Shown here: piece after piece, positions 51,361 to 58,613 of the stretch
How the letters are laid out: the number at the start of each line of letters is the position of its first letter
Position numbering within the stretch: position 1 is the first letter of the stretch
From: Streptomyces sp. VRA16 Mangrove soil
Lineage (GTDB): Bacteria > Actinomycetota > Actinomycetes > Streptomycetales > Streptomycetaceae
Reading direction: 5' to 3'
Assembly (NCBI RefSeq): GCF_017377775.1
Contig: NZ_JAFVLN010000023.1
Span: 51,594-115,593 of the forward strand
Length of the DNA: 64,000 nucleotides
Position numbers and translations under genes: made by a program
Notes under the pieces: generated by a model
Told to the model about the DNA's origin: nothing
Seen by the model: only the letters and a program-made list of their open reading frames with translations
Database searches by the model: none

Positions 51361-51735
51361 GTGCAGACCGATGTCGACCCGCGCAACCTGATCGGCCGCA
51401 AGGCCTTCGACCGCAACGGAACCAAGATCGGCACCATCGACGAGGTCTACCTCGACGACGCCACGGGCGTTCCCGAGTGGGCGGCCATACGGACCGGCCT
51501 GTTCAGCCGCGACGCCTTCGTCCCCCTGGAGCCGAGCGAACTGGTCGACGGCACGCTCCGCATCCCCTTCGAACGCTCCCTGATCAAGGACGCCCCCGAT
51601 TTCGGCGTCGGCCGCCATCTCTCCCCCGAGCAGGAACTGCAGCTCTACCACCACTACGGCCTGGACGTGACGGCCCCGCAGACCCCGGACGTCTCCTTCG
51701 GCCGCATCGCGGGCGCGGAAGAGGATCCGACCTAG
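51361..51735 (+). CDS. PRC-barrel domain protein
   Basis: 124 residues from a GTG at 51361, with CTGGAGGGCCC upstream. The PRC-barrel core is VDPRNLIGRKAFDRNGTKIGTIDEVYLDDATGVPEWAAIRTGLF near 5-48, followed by FVPLEPSELVDGTLRIPFER and a helical tail (SPEQELQLYHHYGLD). Such domains occur in photosynthetic reaction centres and in RNA-processing or stress proteins. This soluble stand-alone version has no known partner. Convergent with dinB. Confidence 0.8.
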   Translation: MQTDVDPRNLIGRKAFDRNGTKIGTIDEVYLDDATGVPEWAAIRTGLFSRDAFVPLEPSELVDGTLRIPFERSLIKDAPDFGVGRHLSPEQELQLYHHYGLDVTAPQTPDVSFGRIAGAEEDPT

Positions 51736-51804
51736 GAACCCGCCCTGTCAGGGGCGCGGGGAACGGCGCGAGCGACCACGACGCAACGCGCAGTCGCCGA
51801 CGCG

Positions 51805-53166
51805 TCAGCGCGCCAGGCCCTCCACGAGCGGCAACGGATCGGCGGGCTCCAGCAACGGATCATCGACGGAGAAGGTCCGCACCCGCCCCGGCCGCTCCGA
51901 CAAGGGCGTCTCGAACCGCACCGTCACCCGCCCGAGCCCGCTCCCCTGCACCCACCCGGGCCCGAACTCGGCGTGCCGCACATCGTGCCCGGCCATCCAC
52001 CGCCGCTCGACGGGCTCCTCGGCGACCTCCTCCGCCGGGGCGCCCGTCTCCTCGGCCTCCACCGCTTCGGCCGCCGCCTCCTCGGACGCGGCGGCCGCGG
52101 CCTGCGCGAACAGGTCCTCCTGCGTGAAGTCGGCCAGGCCGCTCACGCCGACGCCCAGCAGCCGGACCCCTCCCGTGGTGTCCACGCCCTCCAGGAGCCG
52201 CGCGGCGGCCTCCCGCACCACCGCGGGGTCATCGGTAGGGCCGCGCAGCGTCTCGGACCGCGTCAGGGTCGAGAAGTCGTACCGCCGCACCTTCAGGACC
52301 ACGGTCCGCCCGGATCTCTCGGCCGCTCTGAGCCGCTCCACGCACCGGTCGGCGAGGCGCTGGACCTCCGTCCGGACCCGCACCCGGTCGTGGATGTCCA
52401 CGTCGTACGTGTCCTCGACCGAGACCGACTTGGAGTCCCGCTCGGCGACCACGGGCCGCTCGTCGCGCGCCAGCGCCATCGCGTACAGGTGGCTCCCGTG
52501 GGCCTTCCCGAGGAGGCGCACGAGCTCGTCCTCGCCGGCCTCGGCGATCTCCGCCACGGTGTTGATCCCGGCCCGCCGCAGATGGTCCCCGGTGGCGGGT
52601 CCGACACCGGGCAGGATCCGCACGGACTTCGGCCCGAGCAGCCCCCGCTCGGTCCCCTGCGGTATCAGCAGCAGTCCGTCCGGCTTGGCCTCCTCGGAGG
52701 CGATCTTCGCGAGCATCTTGGAGACGGCGAGCCCGACGGATCCGCTCAATCCGGTCACCCGCCGGATGTCGGCCCGCAGTCGCAGACCCACGGCCTCGGC
52801 GGAACGGGCGTCCCAAGCCGTCTCACCGGCCTCCAGATCGACGAACGCCTCGTCCAGGCTCAGGGGCTCCACCAGCGGCGAAAGCTCCCGCAGAAGCCCC
52901 ATCACCTGCTCGCTGATCTCCCGGTACAGCCGGAACCGCGGCACGAGGTACGCGGCATTGGGCGCGAGCCGCCGCGCCTGCCCCATCGGCATGGCGGAGT
53001 GCACCCCGAACTTCCGCGCCTCGTACGACGCCGTGGCCACGACCCCGCGCGGCCCGAGCCCGCCCACGACGACCGCTTTCCCGCGCAGGCTGGGCTTCGC
53101 CGCCTGCTCGGCAGAGGCGTAGAAGGCATCCATGTCGAGATGCAGAATCGTCGGCGCGGTTCTCAC
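51805..53166 (-). CDS. dinB: DNA polymerase IV (Y family)
   Basis: 453 residues, longer than E. coli DinB (351). Catalytic motifs: ILHLDMDAFYASAEQ near 7 (metal Asp), EPLSLDEAFVDLE near 100 (second acidic pair), and LAVSKMLAKIASEEAKPDG near 144. The helix-hairpin-helix LPGVGPATGDHLRRAGI near 185 and a little-finger domain follow. A beta-clamp motif QEDLF is near 350. The C-terminal extension is an acidic Ala/Glu linker then HDVRHAEFGPGWVQGSGLGRVTVRFETP, a small Tudor-like barrel. It performs translesion synthesis. Confidence 0.9.
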   Translation of the reverse strand: MRTAPTILHLDMDAFYASAEQAAKPSLRGKAVVVGGLGPRGVVATASYEARKFGVHSAMPMGQARRLAPNAAYLVPRFRLYREISEQVMGLLRELSPLVEPLSLDEAFVDLEAGETAWDARSAEAVGLRLRADIRRVTGLSGSVGLAVSKMLAKIASEEAKPDGLLLIPQGTERGLLGPKSVRILPGVGPATGDHLRRAGINTVAEIAEAGEDELVRLLGKAHGSHLYAMALARDERPVVAERDSKSVSVEDTYDVDIHDRVRVRTEVQRLADRCVERLRAAERSGRTVVLKVRRYDFSTLTRSETLRGPTDDPAVVREAAARLLEGVDTTGGVRLLGVGVSGLADFTQEDLFAQAAAAASEEAAAEAVEAEETGAPAEEVAEEPVERRWMAGHDVRHAEFGPGWVQGSGLGRVTVRFETPLSERPGRVRTFSVDDPLLEPADPLPLVEGLAR

Positions 53167-53212
53167 ATACCCGATGCTGCCCTACGCCACTGACAACGCG
53201 GCCGTACCGCGG

Positions 53213-53833
53213 TCACACGGCCCGGTTGCGCCGCCTCGCGAGCTCGTCCGTGGGGTTGTTCCTGACGATGGTCTCGCCGGTGTCGACCCGCTCCCCGTGC
53301 AGCTGCGAGAGCGCGCTCTCCACGTCGCGCCACACCACGCCCACGGCGATGCCGAAGATCCCCTGTCCGCCCTGGAGCAGGTCGTGCACCTCGTCCGGCG
53401 ACGTGCACTCGTACACCGTGGCGCCGTCGCTCATCAGCGTCATGCGTTCCAGGTCCCGAAAGCCCCGCTCGCGCAGATGCTGTACCGCCGTCCGGATGTT
53501 CTGGAGGGAGACGCCCGTATCTAGGAAGCGCTTCACGACCTTCAGGACGACGACGTCCCGGAAGCTGTACAGCCGCTGTGTCCCCGACCCGTACGCAGGC
53601 CGCACACTGGGCTCGACGAGGCCGGTTCTGGCCCAGTAGTCGAGCTGTCGATAGGTGATGCCGGCCGCCGCGCACGCGGTCGGTCCCCGGTATCCGATCT
53701 GTTCGGAAGTCGCGTCGCCGTTCGCTTCCGCCGCCACAGGCACTGCCTGCGGGCGCTGCGGAGTGTGATCGGCCGCGCTGCCGTGAAACGAGTACGGACC
53801 GCCCGTCGCCGTACCGTCGCCGCTGCTTCTCAC
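53213..53833 (-). CDS. MerR family regulator, Rv1830/ResR (McdR) type
   Basis: 206 residues from a GTG at 53833, with AAGAGGAGGTCGGC upstream. The HTH is GYRGPTACAAAGITYRQLDYWARTGLVEPSVRPAYGSGTQRLYSFRDVVVL near 47-97, followed by VKRFLDTGVSLQNIRTAVQHLRERG. A C-terminal segment is GIFGIAVGVVWRDVESALSQL. Position next to DUF151 and a second MerR gene matches mycobacterial Rv1830, which regulates cell division and growth resilience. Equivalence in this organism is an inference from synteny. A canonical promoter lies upstream. Confidence 0.8.
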   Translation of the reverse strand: MRSSGDGTATGGPYSFHGSAADHTPQRPQAVPVAAEANGDATSEQIGYRGPTACAAAGITYRQLDYWARTGLVEPSVRPAYGSGTQRLYSFRDVVVLKVVKRFLDTGVSLQNIRTAVQHLRERGFRDLERMTLMSDGATVYECTSPDEVHDLLQGGQGIFGIAVGVVWRDVESALSQLHGERVDTGETIVRNNPTDELARRRNRAV

Positions 53834-53863
53834 GCCGACCTCCTCTTATGACCTGCCTTCTCG

Positions 53864-53892
53864 ACGGTAGGCAGTCACTGGGGGTGCGTCAA
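53864..53892 (-). promoter_or_regulatory. canonical sigma-70-type promoter of the Rv1830-type merR gene
   Basis: On the minus strand, TTGACG (53892-53887), a 17-bp spacer, and TACCGT (53869-53864) form a good HrdB-type promoter. The -10 is about 30 bp upstream of the GTG, leaving a short leader with the ribosome binding site. Confidence 0.7.
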
Positions 53893-54039
53893 CGAACGCC
53901 ACACTCGCCACGCCGAGTGATAATCACCCTAAGAGTGGTTTCCCGTATCCCACCGCGGGGAAAGGCTAGCCGAATGCGCCGAGGCGGCCGCCTCCGGGAC
54001 GACCGCCTCACCGCACGGCCGTGGGCCGCTATTCACCGA

Positions 54040-54513
54040 TCACTGACTGTTGGTCCCGAAATCTTCGGGCGAGATCTGGTCGAGGAACTCGCGGAACTTC
54101 TCCACCTCGTCCTCCTGCTCGTCCGGGATCGCGATCCCGGCATCGTCCAGGACCCCGTCACTGCCGAAGATCGGGGTACCCGTCCGCAGGGCGAGAGCTA
54201 TGGCGTCCGACGGGCGGGCGCTGACCTCGACGCCGCTCGCGAACACCAGCTCCGCGTAGAAGACGCCTTCCCGCAGGTCCGTGATGCGTACTTCGGTGAG
54301 CTCCTGTCCGACCGCCTCCAGCACGTCCTTGAAAAGGTCGTGCGTCAGCGGACGCGCGGGGGCCATGCCCTGCTGAGCGAAGGCAATGGCCGTCGCCTCC
54401 CCCGGTCCGATCCAGATGGGGAGGTAACGGTCGCCTCCCACTTCACGCAGGAGCACGATCGGCTGGTTGGAGGGCATTTCGACCCGGACACCTACGACGT
54501 CGAGCTCGTTCAC
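54040..54513 (-). CDS. bifunctional nuclease family protein (DUF151)
   Basis: 157 residues from a GTG at 54513. The sequence NELDVVGVRVEMPSNQPIVLLREVGGDRYLPIWIGPGEATAIAFAQQGM is the DUF151 signature, followed by RPLTHDLFKDVLEAVG and SARPSDAIALALRTGTPIFGSDGVLDDAGI. Plant and some bacterial members show DNase/RNase activity. It is conserved between the two MerR genes, as Rv1829 is in mycobacteria, so it is probably part of the same regulatory unit. Confidence 0.9.
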   Translation of the reverse strand: MNELDVVGVRVEMPSNQPIVLLREVGGDRYLPIWIGPGEATAIAFAQQGMAPARPLTHDLFKDVLEAVGQELTEVRITDLREGVFYAELVFASGVEVSARPSDAIALALRTGTPIFGSDGVLDDAGIAIPDEQEDEVEKFREFLDQISPEDFGTNSQ

Positions 54514-54599
54514 ACAGCAACCCTAGGACGTGCCCGGCCGGTTTGGGTAGTCGGGCATGCGCCGCATGCCGGGACTACGGCGCCCACCCGTCCCTGCGA

Positions 54600-55334
54600 T
54601 CAGGGCAGACGCACCCCGAGGGCGGTCTGTACAAGCGCCGCGTGCAGCTTCACCGTGAGCCCCGCCAGCTCCTTCGCGCGCGCCTGCGCGAGCGCCCTGG
54701 TCTGCGGATTGCGGTGCACCTTCAGCGGCGCGACGACCGAGTCCACCAGGCCGGCCTCACGGTCGGCGGCGGCCCGCATGACCCGCAGATGCCGTGGCTC
54801 GATACCGAATCGTCCCAGTTCGCCCACGAGCTCGGCGACCAGCACGGCCGAGGCGTCGTAAGCGCCCTCCGGCAACGGCGCGATGAGCCCGTACGACTGC
54901 CACTCGTCGAGCTCCGCCTCGTCGATCCCGGCGGCGGCGAGCAGTTCGTCCCGGCCGATGCGGGCAGCGGTCGGAGTGTCACCACTCTCGGCCGCCGCCG
55001 CGTCGCCGGGCCGCCCGGGCGCAGGTACGGGCAGGGACTCGCCCCGCTCCAGGGCGTCGAGCTGTTCCTTGATGACCTTCAGCGGCAGGTAGTGGTCCCG
55101 CTGCATCCGCAGGACATGGGCGAGTCGCTCGACGTCGTCCGGGCTGAACTTGCGGTAGCCCGAAGGCGTCCGCTGCGGCTCGATGAGCCCCTCCGACTCC
55201 AGGAAACGAATCTTGGAGATCGTGACCTCGGGGAACTCGTCACGCAGCATGTTCAGTACGGTGCCGATGCTCATCAGCCGACTGTCCGCAGTGGCGGTAC
55301 CGATGCCGGCACCGCCCCTCGGTGTGTGAAGCAT
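54600..55334 (-). CDS. MerR family regulator, Rv1828/FtsR type
   Basis: 244 residues. The winged HTH is MSIGTVLNMLRDEFPEVTISKIRFLESEGLIEPQRTPSGYRKFSPDDVERLAHVLRMQRDHYLPLKVIKEQLDAL near 21-95. A second helical C-terminal domain includes IGRDELLAAAGIDEAELDEWQSYGLI near 126 and a DSVVAPLKVHRNPQTRALAQARAKEL segment. The orthologue in Corynebacterium glutamicum (FtsR) activates ftsZ. It is 27 bp downstream of the FHA gene, likely one transcript. Confidence 0.85.
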   Translation of the reverse strand: MLHTPRGGAGIGTATADSRLMSIGTVLNMLRDEFPEVTISKIRFLESEGLIEPQRTPSGYRKFSPDDVERLAHVLRMQRDHYLPLKVIKEQLDALERGESLPVPAPGRPGDAAAAESGDTPTAARIGRDELLAAAGIDEAELDEWQSYGLIAPLPEGAYDASAVLVAELVGELGRFGIEPRHLRVMRAAADREAGLVDSVVAPLKVHRNPQTRALAQARAKELAGLTVKLHAALVQTALGVRLP

Positions 55335-55361
55335 GGACCTTCCTGACGGTTCGCTGATGGG

Positions 55362-56183
55362 TCAGATGCCCCGCTGGTTCGCCGCGTAGAAGACCAGCCG
55401 GTACTTGCCGATCTGCACCTCGTCGCCGTTGTTCAGCGTCACGGAGTCGATGCGCTCACGGTTCACGTACGTGCCGTTGAGGCTGCCGACGTCGGAGACG
55501 GTGAACGAGCCGTCCTGCACACGACGGAACTCCACGTGGCGGCGCGACACGGTCACGTCGTCCAGGAAGATGTCGCTCTGCGGGTGACGGCCGGCCGTGG
55601 TCAGCTCGCCGTCCAGGAGGAAGCGGCTGCCCGAGTTCGGACCGCGCCGCACCACCAGGAGCGCCGAGCCCAGCGGCAGCGCGTCCACCGCGGCCTGCGC
55701 CTCGGGCGACAGGGCGGGCAGCTGCGTCTGACCGGTGGCCTCGGGGTCGTACGACTCGAGACCCGAGATGGAGATCGTGGAGGTGGTCTCCGACGGCCCC
55801 TCCGGCATGCCGCCACGCAGCGGCGCACCGCAGTTGGAGCAGAACCGGCTGTTCTCGCCGTTCCGGTTCCCGCACCTCTGACAGACCAGAGCGGACATGG
55901 ACGGATCCTCCTGCCGCGGCTGCCCCGCGGGGGCTTGGGACGCGTACGGGCCAGGGCCAAACCCTCCACCCGTACTTGAGGTTGACGGTTCTCCGAAACC
56001 TATGCGGCCGGAACCGGCAGGGTCAACAGCCGACGCGCCCTGTCCGCCCGAATTGTCACCGACCTGGTCCCGGAACAGCGGGCGCTCGCCCACCTGCGTC
56101 TCCGGCACATCTCCCTGGCGCGGCGCACGATGACGGTTGTCCTCACGTGCGCTCTTGCCGAACAACTTCGCAAACAACTTCAC
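55362..56183 (-). CDS. FHA domain protein of GarA/OdhI type with zinc ribbon
   Basis: 273 residues from a GTG at 56183, with AAGGGGAATCGCCC upstream. The N-terminus is KLFAKLFGKSARED, followed by a Gly/Pro-rich linker. Residues near 95-117 hold a zinc ribbon (CQRCGNRNGENSRFCSNCG). ETTST near 131 resembles the kinase-phosphorylated ETTS motif of GarA/OdhI. The FHA domain is near 178-262 with GRHPQSDIFLDDVTVSRRHVEF and SLNGTYVNRERID. Family members inhibit 2-oxoglutarate dehydrogenase depending on phosphorylation. Confidence 0.85.
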   Translation of the reverse strand: MKLFAKLFGKSAREDNRHRAPRQGDVPETQVGERPLFRDQVGDNSGGQGASAVDPAGSGRIGFGEPSTSSTGGGFGPGPYASQAPAGQPRQEDPSMSALVCQRCGNRNGENSRFCSNCGAPLRGGMPEGPSETTSTISISGLESYDPEATGQTQLPALSPEAQAAVDALPLGSALLVVRRGPNSGSRFLLDGELTTAGRHPQSDIFLDDVTVSRRHVEFRRVQDGSFTVSDVGSLNGTYVNRERIDSVTLNNGDEVQIGKYRLVFYAANQRGI

Positions 56184-56382
56184 GGGCGATTCCCCTTGAC
56201 CGAAACAGACCCGCCCGTGGGGCAGGACGAACCCTGACTGCACACATCGGCGTACATCACTGACACGGACATCCTCACAACGTCCGTATCCGCCAAACAG
56301 TTTCCACCACGCACCCCGTCTACGGTGCGGCGACCCCCCGCAACCTCATGCCCTCGCACAACATCCCCCATGCACACGCGCC

Positions 56383-57294
56383 TCACTGGGAGGACGACCG
56401 AGCGTAATCAGGCCGCTGCGCCGTCCGCAAGGCGTCCACGACGATCTTCTCCGAACGGCTCACATCCACCGTGGCCTGCTCCTTCTCCAGCGTCTGCACG
56501 ACGCCTCCCGGGATGTTGAGGGCAGGTTCGAGGTCCTGCGGCTTGCCGATGACCTTGAAGGTGTAGGGCTGCCTGATCTTGTGTCCATCGACGCTGACCC
56601 CCTTCCCTCCGGTTCCGTCCGTCAAGTACGTGTTCGCCACGACGCGCACACCGTTCACCTGGATCGCCTCGGCGCCGGCGGCCCGCAGCTCCTGGATCGC
56701 GTCGAGCAGCATGTCGGCCTCGACGGCCCCCTTCGTGTCCGTGACGGTCATCGTGATCCCGGGGCCCTGCGCGGCCACGGTGCCCGCGAGAATGCCGAGT
56801 TGACGTTCCTTCTCGACCGTCTGCTTGCGGGCCTCCTCGGCCTGGTCCGAACTGTTCTCCAGCTCGGTGCGCTGATCCTCGAGACCTTGCTTCTCGTCCT
56901 CAAGACGCTGAGTTCGGTCGTCGAGTTCATCGAGGATGCGGACAAGATCTTCCTGTCGCGCACCGCGCAGGGCACTGTTGTCGCTGTTGGACCGCACCTG
57001 GATGGCAAGCCCGAGGCCCAGCACGAACAACAGCACGGCCACGGTGAGTTGGGCGCGGGACACGCGCGGCGGCCACAGTCCCTTCACGAGCCTCTGACGC
57101 CCGGTCAGCTGGGGCTCGCCCGCGGGCTCCACCCGAGGGGCTCCCGGCTCGGCCTTGACCTCCGCGGGTAGCTCCTTGCGCAGCCCGAACGCGGGCTCGG
57201 CCGGCTGGGCCGACTGGGCCGACCCGGCGTGCTCGCCGCCCTCCGACGCCTCGCGCCGCCCGGGGGTCTCGTCTGGGTGGTTCATCGGCCTCAC
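56383..57294 (-). CDS. DUF881 membrane-anchored protein
   Basis: 303 residues from the GTG at 57294, whose GTGA overlaps the upstream stop; an ATG 9 bp later is possible. A basic cytoplasmic N-terminus precedes a membrane segment (LTVAVLLFVLGLGLAIQV near 82-99). A coiled coil follows (VRILDELDDRTQRLEDEKQGLEDQRTELENSSDQAEEARKQTVEKERQL, about 117-165), then the DUF881 domain with PGITMTVTDTKGAVEADMLLDAIQELRAAGAEAIQVNGVRV. An extracytoplasmic envelope role is likely but undefined. It is the third gene of a tightly overlapping trio. Confidence 0.85.
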   Translation of the reverse strand: MRPMNHPDETPGRREASEGGEHAGSAQSAQPAEPAFGLRKELPAEVKAEPGAPRVEPAGEPQLTGRQRLVKGLWPPRVSRAQLTVAVLLFVLGLGLAIQVRSNSDNSALRGARQEDLVRILDELDDRTQRLEDEKQGLEDQRTELENSSDQAEEARKQTVEKERQLGILAGTVAAQGPGITMTVTDTKGAVEADMLLDAIQELRAAGAEAIQVNGVRVVANTYLTDGTGGKGVSVDGHKIRQPYTFKVIGKPQDLEPALNIPGGVVQTLEKEQATVDVSRSEKIVVDALRTAQRPDYARSSSQ

Positions 57295-57623
57295 GCCCGG
57301 AACACGTGCCGCCGGATGGCTGCGGCGTTGGAGAAGATGCGGATGCCGAGCACCACGACCACACCGGTCGACAGCTGGGCACCGACGCCCAGTTTGTCGC
57401 CCAGGAAGACGATCAGCGCGGCCACGACGACGTTCGACAGGAACGACACGACGAAGACCTTGTCGTCGAAGATGCCGTCCAGCATGGCGCGCAGCCCGCC
57501 GAACACCGCGTCGAGCGCCGCGACCACGGCGATCGGAAGGTAAGGCTCGACCACCGCCGGAACCTCGGGACGGATGAACAACCCGACCACGACTCCCACG
57601 ACGAGGCCCAGTACGGCGATCAC
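57291..57623 (-). CDS. sbp: small basic protein family (DUF1290) membrane protein
   Basis: 110 residues with three or four membrane segments: MIAVLGLVVGVVVGLFI, VVEPYLPIAVVAALDAVFGGLRA, VFVVSFLSNVVVAALIVFLGD and LSTGVVVVLGIRIF. The PYLPIAVVAALDAVFGG segment is the family hallmark. It overlaps both DUF881 genes by four bases in GTGA junctions, so it is translationally coupled to them. It probably forms a membrane complex with the DUF881 proteins. The gene symbol is a Bacillus-derived family name. Confidence 0.85.
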   Translation of the reverse strand: MIAVLGLVVGVVVGLFIRPEVPAVVEPYLPIAVVAALDAVFGGLRAMLDGIFDDKVFVVSFLSNVVVAALIVFLGDKLGVGAQLSTGVVVVLGIRIFSNAAAIRRHVFRA

Positions 57624-58516
57624 GATGTGCCCTTCTGCTCTGCTCTCGGCTGTGCTGTACGTACGATCACGCTGGGCGCGGCGGGGATCTTGACGTCTTC
57701 CTGCGCCGAAATGCTGTTCCGGATCCCGAAGTTCTCCTTCAGGACGCTCAGATACAACCCGTCGGGGCTGTTCTGGAACCGGGTGCTCAGCCGCTGCCCG
57801 TCCCCCACCGCGAGCACCGTGTAGGGCGGCACCAGCGGCTTGTTGTCGACCAGTATCGCGTCACCCGCGGCCCGGATGGCGGAGAGCGCGGTGAGCCGCT
57901 GCCCGTTGATGCTGATGGCCTCGGCGCCGGACTGCCACAGGCCGTTGACGACCCGCTGCATGTCCCGGTCGCGCACCCGCCCCGTGTCGGAGAAGTCCGC
58001 GCTCTCCCGCGGGCTGGTCCCGCCGCCCGACTCCGCGGACTTGGCGTCGTCGACGACGAGCTTGACGCCGGGGCCGTGCACGGCGATCGCCCCCGACAGC
58101 ATTCCCACCAGTTCGCCCTGGTCCCCGCCGTGCTTCTTCAGCGCCTCGCGCTGCATGTTCCCCACGTCGGTGCGGAGCGAGTCGACCTTGCCCTCCAGCT
58201 TGTCGGCGGACTCGGTCTCCTGGTCGATGCGGTCGATGAGCTCCTGGCGCTCCTTCGCGACGACCGGCGCGGCGATCCGGGCCTGCGCGGCCCCCACGGT
58301 GACGACCAGCGCGGCCAACACGAGCCCCGCGGCCAACCCCAGCTTCGCCCGCAGCGTCTTGGGCAGCCCGCCCTGCCCCTGTTCCCGCTTCCGGGCCGCG
58401 GCCTCCGCGTACCCGTCGTCCAGGCTGTGGTCCATCACATTGGTCAGCAGCGACATGGACGCATCGGGGCGCGAGGGGCGCTCGGGGGTGCTCCGAACGG
58501 GGGGCTGCTGCGGCAT
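57620..58516 (-). CDS. DUF881 membrane-anchored protein
   Basis: About 298 residues from the ATG at 58516; an ATG at 58525 is also possible. A Pro/Arg-rich N-terminus contains MSLLTNVMDHSLDDGYAEAAARK, a feature seen in Streptomyces members. A membrane segment is near 62-80 (LGLAAGLVLAALVVTVGAA). A coiled coil (RQELIDRIDQETESADKLEGKVDSL) and the DUF881 domain follow, with VVNGLWQSGAEAISINGQRL. It is paralogous to the gene at 56383, and the small basic protein lies between them. Confidence 0.85.
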   Translation of the reverse strand: MPQQPPVRSTPERPSRPDASMSLLTNVMDHSLDDGYAEAAARKREQGQGGLPKTLRAKLGLAAGLVLAALVVTVGAAQARIAAPVVAKERQELIDRIDQETESADKLEGKVDSLRTDVGNMQREALKKHGGDQGELVGMLSGAIAVHGPGVKLVVDDAKSAESGGGTSPRESADFSDTGRVRDRDMQRVVNGLWQSGAEAISINGQRLTALSAIRAAGDAILVDNKPLVPPYTVLAVGDGQRLSTRFQNSPDGLYLSVLKENFGIRNSISAQEDVKIPAAPSVIVRTAQPRAEQKGTS

Positions 58517-58571
58517 GCCGCACATCGTCGCACGTCGTGGCCACTACCTCCGAATGGCCCCACCGAAGGGC

Positions 58572-58600
58572 CGGTCAGCCCTCGAACTACGGACTGACCG
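58572..58600 (-). terminator. hairpin between manC-like and DUF881 genes
   Basis: CGGTCAG at 58572-58578 pairs with CTGACCG at 58594-58600, extended by flanking GG/CC, with a 15-base loop. It lies just after the leftward guanylyltransferase gene and would end its transcript. Confidence 0.55.
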
Positions 58601-58613
58601 ACCCCTCGACAGC

